Assembly: GCF_035582795.1 (NCBI RefSeq)
Contig: NC_134373.1
Location: 25,576,501-25,640,500 of the forward strand
Direction: 5' to 3'
Length of the DNA: 64,000 bases
DNA from: Mycteria americana
Taxonomy: Eukaryota > Chordata > Aves > Ciconiiformes > Ciconiidae
The notes beneath the pieces are model-generated. The model was not told where the DNA came from. It worked only from the letters and a program-made list of their open reading frames with translations, and made no database searches. Each line of letters begins with the position of its first letter. The stretch's first letter is position 1. This document shows positions 11,481 to 26,400 of the stretch, in pieces. A program made the translations under genes and the position numbers.

Positions 11481-14400
11481 CTGCTGGGGTGAGCCCGAGC
11501 CCGGCCAGGAGAGTTTGGGCACAGGGGTGAGGGGCCTGGGAGGAGTGAGGGGCCGAGGGCAGGCACCGAAGCCGTGCGAACCTGCCCCGCTGGCCGTTCC
11601 TTGCTCTGTTTTCGTCCTCCCCACTTACTATTCTGCTGCCCATTGCTTTCGTTGCACCTGGAGGGAATATAGGGAATTTTTTTTGTCATTCCCAATAAGT
11701 TCCAGTTATTTTCTGTATTACTGCATAAGCAATTCTCACTGCTTTTTGGGGGGGAAGGAAGTGGGAGGTGAGCAGGAAGGAAATGACAGTATCTTGTTCT
11801 CCTTGTTACAGCCATTTATTCACTATTATCTGTGTTCAACCTAAGTAAACATGAACTTCAAGGTACTGGTCAGCTATCAGCTCTTCATCTGTGGCTTCAC
11901 ATCAGCTTGAGGCTTCGCTTCTGGAACTTTGTTTCTTGTCACCTTGTCCCTGTATGCAGGGACCTGGACATTAGGAGAAACGGGCCGTTTCCAAAGGCCT
12001 CCCGCTACCCTGTCGATTCTGAAAGCATAGGATATCTCCTTTTCTCCTTGGGTCCTCTGGGCCTTGCGAGCTTATAGAGCCCCTCGCAGCTCTTCAACTG
12101 CAGGATTTGGGGCACAGGAATCCTCCCTGACCCCAGGAGCTTTGTAACAAAACCCCTCTATGAGAGCACCTGTAAAATGCATGGTGTAGCTTCGCAAGCT
12201 GAAAGGAGGGGAGCCCTAGAAGCGTTCCTGAGGCTTGGTGCTGCTCCAGTTGTCTCATTGCCCCGCTTGAGGAGAGGGCTGAGCAGGGGCCCGTGGAGCT
12301 GTCGCTGAGCCTGCTGGCTCGCCTGTCTTACTTCTGCCTTGAGCTGGCAGTTACCTGGCAGTGCTCAGGCCAGCACAGCTCTCTTACCATTTGCATTTTG
12401 TAGTTGGGGAGTGGAAACCACATTCAGAAGAGGCCTGGGTGGCTCAAGAATTATGGTCTGGTGTTCTTGGCATAAGTTGCTGCAGAATGAAAAAGGGAAG
12501 CACTCTATTATTCACAGAGATTCTCCAGCTGGGTTATTTGTGTAGGCTCTGCAAGACCCTTATCTTTTCTCAGCAGTCATTGCAACTGTTAAGAGCCTTA
12601 CAGATAAAGGCATTCAAAGGTTGAGAATCCTTCATCTTTGGGTTGTGGTGTTGCTCCCCCCACCCCTAGGGAGCTGTTGCATGGGAGCTTCCACGGGCTG
12701 TTGAGGTGGAGATAGATTGGGAGTTTGCATAAGAACTTTATTTAAGTGTGAATCCCAGTATCATGGTGAATTAACCTCATTAATCAGCGTTTACTGGTGC
12801 TAACAACAGCTCAGCTTCCACTTATCTGGCAAATTAACTGTGTATTTTCTTGGTCAGCCAAGATAAGACCGCTGTGGGAAAGACATACCCCTAGCATGAG
12901 AGGCAAAACCCCTTTCTGGCCATGTAGATAGAAATGCCTGTGTTGCCCATGGAGGACTGGGTTGGATAAGAAGGATAAAACCAGCACAAACTGTACAACT
13001 TCACAGAAAACTCAAAAGCAAAGGGCCAAGCTGGGTATCTGTCACAGAGTGTTGTCGGATGGTTTTTCAGTGAGCTCAGACACCTGAGAGCTGTAGAAAT
13101 ATGATGGATTAAAGGAACCTTGCTCTGCCCCAAAGGGTTAAGGACTTAATGTAGGACAGCTGCTAGGTGCTTGGGAGATGCAATTACATATACCGGGCTG
13201 ATTCTCACCTGCTGCCAGTCAGAAAGGCTTGCCCCTGCTCCCCCACCATCACAAGCTACCGATGCCCATAGCCGTGTGGAAAACAGCCCCCGTTACCAGT
13301 GCTACGATCTGCAGTGTGACTCTGTCCTCTCTGTAAGTCAGACTGCTTGATGTGCTCTGTGCAGAACCTGTAACCAAAAACATCTCCGTAAGCTAGATCT
13401 TCTCCGTCCTGCTTGCTGTGTGCACGTTGTATTGGTGAGCTGATCTCCTGTCCGTCTGTCTGTTACACAGCACTGTCCCACTGCTGCTTGGAAAATCTTT
13501 CTTTTCTAGAGCTACACCTAAATGGTGTGTACTAAACCCAGACACAGCATCTGGGTGGACCTCTGCATCTCATACTTTACATGTGGGCTATGTCAGTTTG
13601 AGAGGGTTTTTTTTATTATAGTTACTGCTTCAGCATGTTAGGTGTAGTGAATTACAGCAGCTAGAAAGCACATGTGGCAGAAATCATCACTGTAAAATTT
13701 CAAGGCAAAATGGAAGTGCTGCTCAGGTTTTCAACGCACAATATCCCGAGGCATAAAATAAATAACTTGCCTATAACGTGAGAGGAACTCCATGGGTTAA
13801 TTACCATTGGATTTCAGAGTGAATGAAATAGCTGAGCTGTTACAGGTTTATATTTTGCTGATTTCCAGTTCCTCAGCTGCCCTCATTTTTTTCAGTCTAT
13901 ATGCTCAGTTAAACATTTGCTCCCAAGACATTAAACAGCTGACTTTTTTTCACATACTTATAATGTGATGTCACATAGTTCAGTGAATTTCTACATGATT
14001 CCAAGAAAGCCGGGATGTCAGGCTAACCCCACCACATCTGCTGTGGTCCCGGGTAGTCATGTATGGTTGAACAATATGCATCCAATAGGGAAGGCATACT
14101 TTAACCCTTGGCCACCAGCTCTCATGGTATAGATAAATCCTACCCTTTCTGTATCCTATTTACAATGCAAAATATTTTCTTTCTGCCTCCGTAGTTGCAG
14201 AGAGTGAAGAATGAATATGGCAGAGAATATGGCAATGTCAGCCGTAAACTTTTTAGCTTTTACTTTAATTGCACTCTCCAATCCGCCCCCCCCCCCCCCC
14301 CCCCCCCCCCTGAGAATTATTTTACAATATACAGTATGACTTCTTGTAACACTTAAACCTCTACTCCATTACTGGGTATTTCTTGGTGACCAGTTTTTTT

Positions 14401-17400
14401 TTCTTTGAACATGACTGATGTTTTTGGGCACCCCATTTTTTTTTTTGGCTATCCGACTTGAAAAATATTACTTAGCCTTATTTTTGTGATCTTGGAAGTG
14501 GTCCACATGTTAAAAACTCAGCTGGCAGTAAATTTAGACCAGTACTCGTATTTTTTGAAGTGCCAGTTATTCTGATGGATATTTTCCATTTTCTTCCCAA
14601 ATAGCTCCAACTAAAACATTTGTCTTTTGATACTGTTTGATCAATTGCAGTATCTACAGACAGAAACTTCTTTTTTTTCCCCCTACAGGTAAAGGGATAT
14701 TTATTATCCAAAGCAAAGACTCCAACTTGTGCATTAAAGTGGACTCAGTTGGCCTTGTTCTGGAAGACTGCGGTCAACTCTCAAAAGACATGTTATGGAA
14801 ATGGGTATCCAACCGCCGTCTTTTCAACATAGGCAGAAGTACCTGTCTAGGACTGAACATCAGTAGACCAGAACAGCCGTTAAGTATGCTTGAATGTGAT
14901 TCAACTCAATACTCGTTATGGTGGAATTGCGATGGAAAAGCATTAGTTGGTGTATCAGAGTACAAATTAGCTGTTGAAAACAGCAAACGTATTGTGGCCA
15001 AAAAAAAATCTACTTATCAGTGGAAACAGTACATGTCCTATGATGAAGACCTTTGTGAACACCCATTTCAAGGTAAAAATAAAATTTTGTCATAGAAATG
15101 TAGATGGGAAAAGTTTTCAAAAGTTCTTTTCAAGCAAGGTCAAGTGCTTATGATCCCTTCCAGCCTCTGTTGTGGTTTGGGACTCAAAGTTTGGTTTCTA
15201 TATGCAATGGTTGAGGTGAGCATACCACACAATTGATTTTTTTTCCTTATCTGTTATATGGACTCAAAAAAGCACCAGTATCCTTGCAAACCAGGAAATG
15301 CTCATTTCAAATCCTCTATAAAATAAAAAGGGGAACTAAGGATTTGCTGTTGCCTGTCCTGCAGCTTTCATTATCAGGTAAACCAAAGAGAGATAATGAA
15401 GGATTTGGAATTCCCGTCACTGCAAATCAGCCTGTGATCGCAGTGTGTGTCAACCGAATGTTTGCAACGTTCAGCACCTGGACTCTGAACGTGCCAAACT
15501 TTGGAGCAGAGATCAGGCTTTTGATTAATCCTGCTGTACCGCTAGCAAAGGCGTAGGAATGTATGTCAAGATCCAGGCCTGCAGACCTGAACAGTTTTCC
15601 AGGTACAAGGACTAAGATAAACCCATTGACTACAAACAGAAAGAGACAGACTGTACCTTGACCCCTTCCTCGGCATTTCTGTAGAAGGAAAGACCTAATG
15701 TTTGCACAGTGTGTCTCAGACTGTTGGTTCTCCCCATTTGAACTGGGTGTTTGGGTTGCCGATCTGGTTGCAGTGGTTTCCTCTGTAGGTGTAGCTGGGC
15801 TTGGCCTCTGCTAACTCCAGAGTCGTTCCTTTGGGAGCTGTGATAACTGGGAAAGCACTATGGAGTCCAACCTCTTCTTTAAAACCCAGTGGAATTTATA
15901 CTTAAGACCAGACAGAAAATATTTAAACCCACAAAAAGTCTTACACATTTGCTATGTACACATAGCGAGATGAAAGTAGACCTGGTTTAGCCCTAGTACT
16001 GCAATATCTGGGAGAAGAGGATCAGCCTTAGGCAAGCGCTTCTAGCCTAGTTTCAGGACCAAAGTAATTAATTGCATTGGCACAATCTCTTTCACCTCCA
16101 ATTTCTATTTTCCTCCTTCTACCTTAGCTTATGCACATGCAAATGCAAGCCAGCCTGTTAGTCCGCCCGGCTGGGGGGGCACCTCTACCTTCAAAGAAAA
16201 AACGTATATAACTGTGGTGAGAGGTCTATAGCTGTTGAATTTGGTTTCTTGCCAGGACTGAGATAATCCCTTGAACCTCCGTAGCTAGCAGCGTGGTAGC
16301 GGGCAGACAGAGAAGCAATCCTGATTTTTTTTTACCCATGTTCTTTGTATCATCTGTTCATATCAGAAGGCTTTAAAGGAGATTTACAATGTGTAAACTG
16401 CTTTTTTATATGTGCGCAGCCAGCCATTAACTCTAAACCTCTAGGAACCTGGCAGTATGTACTGATTCTGTAGCTGAAGGACTTTGATCTTTAGGCTATC
16501 AACATGGGATCTTTGACAAACAATTTCATTCCAAGTGTGATTGTGGTTCTTTGACCTTTTGTAGAAGCTCTGAGGTTAAGGAGACACTCACTGAAGTAAA
16601 GCTTTTACAGCTTTCAGTTGCACTGGATTCTCTCAATATTTTGATACTCAAAGTACAATAGGGAAATATTTTAAATATTTTATAAGGCATTAATGGATTG
16701 TGACAACAGATGTATGTAACGTCAGTTCTTTAGCTTGATTATTATTCCTCATGGTATAAAAACTTATTTTTAAAAGTTTGTTTAATACTCCTTTGTCTTT
16801 CACATTTCCTTTCCCATAGAATGAGAAAGAATGAAAAAAACATTAGAAATACACTTTATAAAAGTGGGAGGAGCAGGGGAAATAATGCTAAATTGCTCAT
16901 CTGTCATAGACTAACAAATAAAAAATAAGTAGAGTTTGCATCTGAGCATGTACTGATTCTGCTAACTGTTGTTTTATGTAGTTGTTCTGAAATGTAAGTG
17001 CAGATTTTATATGTTAATTGTTCAGGTTTTGTTTTGGTTCTTTTTCAGTTGTAGTAAGTTATGAGAATGTGCCTTGTTTCATGGTGACAATTTTCATAAA
17101 CTATTATTTCCAGATTCTGTTCACTGAAGTTATGCTGCTCATACTTGTAATGCTGTGTTATCAATTATAAATTAAAATTAGAAAATAACTTTAGACGTTT
17201 TATTTTTATCATTGCTGCTAAAAATGGGGATAATGAAATATGGGGGCGAAGAAATGTCTGTGGTCTGCGTTCTTTCAATCTCTGCATTTTGTTTATTCCA
17301 GAAACATATACCTTGCTGGGAAACTCTTTTGGTTTCCCATGCATTTTTCCATTTAAATATAACAACAAGTGGTATTATGAGTGTACCAGAGACGGAAAGG

Positions 17401-20400
17401 AATTCGACTGGTGTGCCACAACAACTCACTATGAACAAGATGAAAAATGGGGGTTTTGCCCAAATGCTGGTAAGATGTTCCTTGTCTTCTCTCTCCCCCT
17501 ACCCCCTCCAAGAGTGTCTTTGCTCTTTATTAGCAATTCTAGGGCGCAGTCTGTTTTGGATTACTTCCCTTCTGTTAGAGGGAAATTTCTCTTTAAAAAA
17601 CGCAAAAGAAGACTTTAGCAAATTTTATCATAATTTATCATGTTTGGCCTTTGGAGACCCAAGTCCTCATCCCAAAAGCAAAACTACAGGGGGTGAGCAA
17701 AACCGTGTTATTCTGTGCAGCCCATTGACCTTACCCTGCAGCTAAACTTCTCTCTCCTCTGTCCCAGTGATATATAGGGAGCTTCTCTGAAGTATGCAGA
17801 GTAAGGGTTGCTCTTGCAAAGTCACATTCTGCTTTTGGCTGCTTTACATCTTGCACATTCCTTTTCTTCTGTGCACTGCTTGGACATATCTTGGGCCTAA
17901 AACATTTAGAAGCAATGGCTTTAAAAAGACTTGCTATCGGAAAGATTTTGGCTGCATCATCTTCATGAATATTCCAGCTTCTTCTATAAATAAGCAAAAC
18001 AGTATCTTCTATCAGCAGAAGTGGTTTGGAAAACCCCTCTCTGCTCAAGCTACATTTCAGATCTCTGTTGCAAAGCATCTTAAAAACAGCTGTAAATGTG
18101 TCTTTGTAATGGGGATTTCTGGGCAACCATTATAATAGATGGTATTTTCAGCCTTGCTTATACTTCATAATTATAGTAAGTTTATTCTCTTGAGTACAAG
18201 ATAGAAGCAGATCTAGTGGCTGCTCCTTCACAAGTTGGGTGAGGTGTTCAAAGTTTGAATACCTCAACATTCAGCTTTAGGAACAAATGATCAGCTGGTA
18301 TAAATGAAAACGTAGCTCTGTTGGCTTCATGAGAACTGTGAAAATCACCACCAGCTGCAGAGCAGCTCCCGAGTATTTTGTCAACCACATGAAATATGGA
18401 GCAACATTTTCTTCTGTTAGTGCCCTATTCCCATATGTTCTTTAACAAAAGAACATGAAAGGAGTTCATAATCGTGCTTCCGTTGGGATGCTACTGTCAT
18501 TAATTAATTGAATTGTTCAAGGTGTTATATTTCTGATTAGTTTGTAGTCTTGGGCTGTTGGTGACGAGTCTGTTTTTGAGCAGAGAGCGGCTGCGACGTT
18601 TTTTGGAAGAAGAACCCTGACACACACCTTTGCTACCAGTTCAACCTTGCGTCTGTGCTGACCTGGCGTGAGGCACGGGACGCCTGTCAGCTGCAAGGAG
18701 GAGACCTGCTGAGCGTCACCAGCCCCGAGGAGCAGAACTACATAAGTAACTTAAGCAGTGAGTAGACTTTTCTCTGGGGACCTTGTAGGAAACCTGTAGT
18801 TAGATTTCCTCTTTACCCGTGAAAAAGGCGTAAGCTTTGGAGCTTAACACTCTGTGTGATGTCTCTCCCATTGCTGCTTGCGAGGCTTTGTCGCGTAACA
18901 CACCTCAGTAGAGCTGCTTGCAAAAGCAAGGGTGAAGGTAAGTTATCACCTTAATAACCCGAGCGCAGAAGTGCTGGTATGTGTTATGTGAGGGTGTCAT
19001 TGTCTTAATTATCCCTCCCCACAGAGACTCCCATTCATTCTTGCAGCTGTGGTTATGGGGTGTGTTTCTTTTCTTTGGAGAGTTATACAGATATTTGCCT
19101 TTTCTGCAGTGTACCCTGGTGTCCCTTTCTCCTGTTAAGTTTTCTTTGCGAGCTGGACTTCACCAAATGTGAATGCCGAGAACATTTCTGCAGGCCTGAA
19201 GTAAATTTCCTGTATGGGAAATGCCAGCTATGTTTTCATAAATGGATGGTATTCCTTCTCTGATACGCCTTTTGCTTTCCCCCATGCAGCAAGCATCTCG
19301 GACAAATTTTGCAGAGCCTTCTGACAGCATGGCTTTCGTGGGTATTTTAGCATGCGTGGAGAGGACCAAGCGGAGGAATGGGTGGTAGAACTGTGATGCG
19401 AAAGGCTGCCTCAGATTTCTTGCCCATTGCTTCCCGTTATTGCCGATTTTCAATTGCAGGATATAAGCTAACAGGAAGTTTTAAAAATTATTTCATTAGC
19501 TTTTTGATATGCCTGCAGGCTGTAAAGGGACCGAAAGTTGTTTGGTTTACGGAAAGCTGAAACAGGCTAGCGTTTCTGTAGCTGCTTGTTCTAGATTTAA
19601 CTTCTAAGGTCAGCAACAACTTCTGCAGGAAGGGTTTGCGGGATGAGTAGCTTTTGAAGGGTGCAGACTTCTGAGTTTATTCCTTTTCATCTCTGTTGAT
19701 TAACAAAGTAATAGACTTTTTCTAAGGACAGAAAAAACAGCCTATACTTTCTGGAGACTGATTTGAAGTTTTGTTTTATTCCTATCCTAACAAGTCAGGA
19801 CAGCAGATCTATACCTGTAGGCATTTTAAAACATGGGGAAAGTGCAAAGTATTTCTTTGTTTATTTTTTCTGTTTCAGGGCAGTTAAATGCCACAGACGT
19901 GGTGCTGTGGATGGGCCTGAATCGCCTGGAGCAAGATGCTGGCTGGCAGTGGTCGGATGGAGCACCGCTAGTGTTTGTGAACTGGAGAACAAGTACTTGA
20001 TATTCCTCTTGGATGCGTTGTAGCAGTGTGATTACACGCTCTCTGTAACTGCAGCTTGATACAAGGCTGCTGTTCCTACAGCTATGTTTGAAAAATGAAT
20101 CAAGTGAATGAGTGTACCTCTTTTTTTTTTTTTTTTTTTTTTTTAGAAATATTTATTCATATTCATTAACTAAAAGCCCCTTTTAGGGATGTAGCATCAG
20201 TTGAGCTGATCTGTTGAGCATCAGTTGAGCATCAGATCTGTTCAGAGCATTAATGGTCTAGCCCTTTTGTCATTTACTTTTAAAGGTGTTTTTAAGATTC
20301 CAGTTGCATATTTAAAAGCTATGCTCTCGTTGGTTTCATGGAGGAAAGGAGTTTCAATTAGTTTATATTAACATGCTGTAATTAACATTAGCACATTAAC

Positions 20401-23400
20401 ATGAGCTTTGTGACTTGGTTTGCGACGTTTTGAGGTCTGCCCACCAGCAGACGTAACATAGACACTACAGCTTATTTCAGCCTCTCATCTGATAGCAGCA
20501 GCCAAGGAGAGATTGCCACACACGTATAAATCATGGTCAATGTTTAGCTGTCCATCGTATTGGTGTAATATTACTAGAAGTTTGGGTGTGCAGGGATGTT
20601 TATACATTTATTCAATAAGATGCAGAGAGCTTTACAACGCCATTTTATGAGTAAGAACTGATTTTTTGTAATTTTGTGCTTCTCAAAAATGTATTTGCAG
20701 ATGTCTCTGATAACCGTTTTAGAGAAAAGCATTGTGCAGTGATTAATTCAAAATTGAAGTATGGCTGGCAAAGCTATTTATGTGAATCTGGATTGCCTTT
20801 TGTATGCAAAAAATATTTAAATAAGACAGAGCATGAAACACTGGGTAAGTCTCTCAATGTTACTGTATACTATTTGTGGGTGTGGAAGGAGAACAAGAGG
20901 AAGCTACCTGAATATAAAGTCAGCAGAACAGAGTCGTAGCTGCACTAAATGTATAGGTTTGCTAGTTTAAGTTGAACACAGTTTACTGTATAACTGATGT
21001 AATAACACTTTCCTCTGTTTAAATGCAGTCCTGGAAAACATGTTGAGAGTCTTAAAACTAACAAATAATTTTAATATATGTAGCATTTAATTGGTTCCTT
21101 ACATGATCAGAGGCTTACAGAATGGTCATTCTCTTTATATTACAATAGAGCCACACTTTTGAGTTTAAAAATAGGTTTTCAGCTTTGAATGGAATTAACC
21201 AGTGGCCCACAGAGAAGAAAGTTGTATAAATGCAGCTCAAAATTTGCAGTTATTTTTACAGCATGCTGTACTTCTGATATACAAAACCAGCATTGTACAT
21301 ATTTTTTTTTTAAGTTTTTATGTAATGAATCTAGGATATGTAGTACACAGAATGCCTCAGACTCCCATTCTGTGGGAAAGTTAAACACAGCATTGAGTTT
21401 ATTAGAATATTAATTTTTGTTCCGATAAGAACAACTTACATAGGTTCAACTTCTTCCTGCTAACTTAAAAGAAAGTTTCCCTACTTGTTTCAGATAGTGA
21501 GAAAGGACTTACCCAAACTTTTTGTAGGTAATGCATCTGAAAAAGCTTTAGCTGGCTTTGAATCAGGTTCAGAGGTAATACGGGAGATCTCACACGTTTT
21601 AAACTGACTAACAGATCCATTCGTTGTTTGCACTAGTCCAGCAGCCCAAATGGTTGAATCGTAAAATAAAGCGGGAGAAGTTTCAGTTTGCTTGGTAGGT
21701 GATGTTCCATAGACCGTGTGTTTTGGCCTCCTTAAGTCATCTCGGACAACTCTGTTTTCAGCATTTGAAGATAAAAAGTAGCTCTGAATGTGTTATGAAC
21801 ATAGCATAACCTTGGCAATTCTCTCTAATATACACAAACTTTGTATGCTTAATTGAAAGATACATGGAAATATTATGCCACTCGTTGTGACACTGGCTGG
21901 TACCCACACAATCGCAACTGCTACAGACTTCATAAAGAGGAGAAGAGCTGGAATGATGCTTTTATCTCGTGCCAAAGCGACAATAGCGGGCTCATTAGTA
22001 TATCCTCCATGGCAGATGCAGAGCTGCTCCTTAACTTGCTTGAAAGTGGTGAGTTTTGGGACTTACTTTAAAGTGTGCAGTGTTTTTTGAAGTGTGTTGT
22101 GATGCTCTTCTGTGCAGCCCTTTAACGTTGTTAGCTACTTAAGCACTATATTACATGGCGGCACACCCAAATGTTTACAAAAAAGGAAAGCATGATGCAT
22201 GCTCCTTCTGGGAGTCTTAAAAATGTATAGCATCACCTTCTCCAATATCCATACTTAAAATAAAGAAATCGAACCAACAAAGTAAATACAGTGAGGCCAC
22301 AGTAAACGTGCTAGCTTTTGTCCTTTCCTGTTCTTGGCTGGTTCCTTGCAAACTGTTGTGAAATATTCAGTGATCATCCTTAGGCAAGAATTGTGCTTAG
22401 AAGCAACAACAATTCAGAGTATCTTTTGCTTTCCAGCTGGCCTTGTCCACACTGCAGAGTTGCTGCTGCTACTGTGTTGGCAGAGTCCCCTTTGATGGCA
22501 GCAGGGTGTATCAAAGGAGTTCTGCTAGTCCACACTGTCCTAAGAGGCAGCATAATTACCCAAGGAACTTAATGAACAAAAGCTCTTCGGTGCAGCAGCG
22601 CCAAGACTTTTGTTGTCATAACAGCAGCAAAGAAAAGTGAACATTTTGTGCCTCCAGCTGACATCGGTGTGCTGGCAGAGCTGCACGGTTTGGCCATGAG
22701 CTTCCCAGAGCTGGAGCACAGTGACGTGTTTTATCAACTCCGTCCCATCAGCTGTGTTTGCAGGATGGTGTGTTACACTGATTTACTGGACATCATCTCC
22801 CATTATCATCCCTCCTGCCACCCATCCTCCTTGCTGTCCTGTCTGTCTTTCCCGTAGGAGATTAACCACTGTATCATCTTCCTCACCTCTATTAACACCC
22901 TCCATAGATACCAAATACCATTATTTCCAGAGATGCTGTAATGGATGGATGTAATTGTTCTCAGCTTGTATTCAGCTTCAAAGTCCGCTGCTTCTATTTC
23001 AGACCTGCTTCAGGCTTCTCTTCAGGATAAGGGCTTACATGCTTGAAAGGTGGTCTACTTTTTCTGGCTGTAGTAGCTGGTCAAGTAGGACATTACATCA
23101 GACTGCAAGCCTCGTCTTTCCTATGTTTGCCAGCCACTGTGGCTACAACTGTGCTGTCACTGGAACTTAGAAACATCACTCAGAGAAACCGAAAGCTGAG
23201 TGTGCCATGGAAGATTATAAGAAGAAATCTTTCCCTTCCATGTCAGGCTTCGTGCCCCATGCACTTCAAAAAAGTGCATCTGCTCTTGATTTGTGTTATC
23301 ACATATGTTGATCTATTTTTGAAGCAATTTAGTCTTCAAGGGCAGTAGAACATTATCTCATCAGTAAGGTTTCCTAAAGTTTATATAGCTATTTTTTTTT

Positions 23401-26400
23401 CCTGAAAGAAGGTAATTCTTATGAAAATCCCATGAATAATTTTTAATGGTGGTGGTGATGTTACAGAAACAACAGGCATTATTTCTTCAACATTAAAATC
23501 TGAACTCACTTATTCTTTTACAGAAAATGTAACTGAAACATGGATTGGGTTATACAGTAATAACACCCCTGTTGTTTTTGAGTGGTCAGATAGCACCCCA
23601 GTAAAATTCTCCAACTGGGACAGCCAAGAACCTAACACCTTTCAAAGAACAGGACAACTCTGTGTTTCAGCACAAGGATCTGTAAGTTTCCTTTTCTTTT
23701 TGAAAGAATTAGACAGACACTTATTTTAGCTCATAATAATTCATTTTCTCACTGTGCGTACTTTTTTAAACCATGACCTGTAGTATGACTTTGGTTTTTG
23801 ATTCCTAATGTATTCATGTTGTGATAAATGCAGTGTAGCCTTTAGAAACCAATACATTTTGCAGCACTGATGCACAGAAAATTAATCATAGATTTTGAGC
23901 TTATGTTCAATAAAAAATGTTACATAGATAAAGCTTGCCAAATGGAAGAGAACAAATACGAGTAGGTATTTTGATAAAGACAAAGTAATTTAAAATCCAA
24001 GTAGTGTGTATCATAATTTATGATGCATCAGTTCTGGTCTTGAAAGCTTCAAATTCATGTTTTGAAAAACTGTTAGCTGTGCCTATTTTCTCTTGCTGTC
24101 AATATTTATAAATTTTATGTAGCATCTTTCAAAAACAGATAGTAGTCTAGATCTACATAAAATTATAGAAGTTGACAGCAGTAAGATTCACCCTAAATCA
24201 GTCAGGTGTTGTGAAACTGGGAGTAATGTTCAAATAACACTATGTCCTGTCTTACCTGTATTCATGGCACTGCCAGTTTTTTCATAATTTGGTCATAAAT
24301 TTATTTTACTTTTACAATTAACAGTACTTAAATTCACCGATACGTGACTTACGTCAGTAGTACTATAATCCTTTTTTTTTTTTAAAGTATGTTTTGTCTA
24401 AGTGTGAAAACTGTATCAAAAAGAGTTTCTGTTGTCTCTCCAGTAGTGGGTCCAGGTTGCAATCTTTAACTCATGGGAAAGCCAAGACAATTACAGTGAC
24501 CTGGAAAAGTGGGTTCCCATTGGAAGCAGAAAATAGGACTTTGGTAAAATTGCGGGTTTTAGATAAACAAAACCGTATTTTACTCAGTTTGCAAGTGTAA
24601 ACAAAGGAAAAAGTAAAATACAAAGGAAAAGGAGGTTCAAGATAAAATTCTTCAAGCATTATTTTTGGTACATGTCCAGTATGTATAGATGTCTGAAAAT
24701 TATATCATACAAACTTTGTAATATCTTGAGTAAGGACTGTGCAATATAAAGATGAATCTTACAAAGAACCGTAATAGATAGGAAGAAAGTTCCTATCTGT
24801 TCTGAAAAGTAAGTGCTCTGGCAGTTAATTAAGATGCATTACATCCCAAAGAGTGATTCAAAGAGACAAACCCTTTGTATGATTGATTTGAAAAGTCCTG
24901 CTGACAGTGTTGGTGGAAATAAATGGTCCATCTAAGGATAAATAAATTAATAGAGTGAGAAAAATTACTTGTTTTTACTGAAAAGTTAAAACAGGAGAAT
25001 GGAGTGTAATCTAATGCGGGTATAGATATGCATGAGAATATGAGTATGTACAGAATATACTTCTTTTTATCCCTTAGGAGGGACATTGGAAGGTTAAAAA
25101 ATGTGAAGACAGATCTTTCTACATTTGCAAAAAAGCAGGGGAATTTAATAATGTCTCTCCTGAGCTGGAATCAAGTTGTCCAGAGGTAAGGGGTTTTGTG
25201 GGTTTTGTTTGTTTTAGAGCCTTACTAATAAAATAGAATTATATAGGAAACCTCTAAGTGTAGCTATGGAACATACGGATGTAAATAGATAGATAATTTT
25301 AGTTTTTCATATTAAAGACATGCATGTTTTGCTGGGAAAAATCTCATTGTTTGCCTTAAAAGTATGTAAACTAAATGTTAATGTAAGATTAAAAGCTTTC
25401 CCAAGATACTTTCATGGCTTGTTGCATTGGCAGCAGTTGTGACCCAAGTTCCTATTTCTTTCTAGATCAAAAGTGAAACCCCTTTTGTCCACCATCTGTG
25501 CAAATAATGGCTGTTATATGATGCCTCATCCCACACATGGTTTTCATACATTGAAATGGCATGTCAAGGTGAAAAACAATCAGTTTCATTGACACGGAGA
25601 GTGAACTCTTCCACTCATACATTAGCATTCCTTTTGCTTTCAAACACAAATGGGAAGGAGCACAGCTATCTGAATAGGACATTGCAACAGGTTTTCAGGC
25701 TCTTAGGCTCTACTCTTTTAGGTAACGTGTTAGTCTGATTTTATTTGCCATCAGTTCCTTTTCACAGTGTGAAAAGAGCAAACTTGTAGACTTTGTGTTT
25801 TATTCAAAACTCTGGGGGAGTTTTGTGAACCTTTTTTTTTAATCAACAAAAATCCTTTTTCTCTAACTCGCTTTACTCTTTAGCTCATTGTCTTCCTTTT
25901 TTAATTTCCTGTCCCTTTTCCTGAGAAGTCAAGAAACACAACCAGTTCAGTTGAATTATAAGAAGGCTGAAGCTGAAGTGTTTGGAGTCGGATGCAGTCT
26001 TTCCCCAGACGTACGGTGGTCAGATCCAGCATCTGGTCATACCATTATGGAGACAGAAGTTACTGCTTGGTTCCAGCTTAACACTACCAAAAGTTTAGAG
26101 TAACTGCATTCATTTCATTTGGACCAATGTATTTCATCACTCAAGAGTTCTGTGTGTTCTTAGCGTGAGAAGGGTTTGTCACAATCGTGTCCATGTGAAA
26201 AATGTGCAGAGCATCAAGACTTCCAGTTGTAGTCAGGAGCTTGACAGCACTTCAACTTCTGGTACCTCACAGAGTACCTCAAGAAACTGGTACCTTCAGG
26301 AGACTTCTGGTACCTCAAGAGATTGAGTCACTGGTCATAGGTAGTTGGGTCTGCTCTGGCAAACTTCCTACTCACGATAAATTTCTGCTTGTTGATGTTT

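Larger units (their letters stand above)
17470..25077 (+). other. PLA2R1: PLA2R1 introns 3-8
   Basis: The six introns between exons 3 and 9 are ordinary AT-rich DNA. A T24 run lies at 20121-20144 in intron 5. I found no further exons, RNA genes or recognisable mobile elements. Confidence 0.65.

Noticed and set aside
10693-11844. Several open frames of 138-311 codons on both strands around exon 1
   Set aside because: They are rich in Pro, Arg, Ala and Gly, overlap one another in different frames, and coincide with the CpG island, where stop codons are rare. Only the 109-nt exon 1 continues properly into exon 2.
15130-15160. Possible CR1 terminus (GATCCCTTCCAGCCT)
   Set aside because: Only about 15 bp resemble the CR1 end and the octamer repeats are missing; likely chance.
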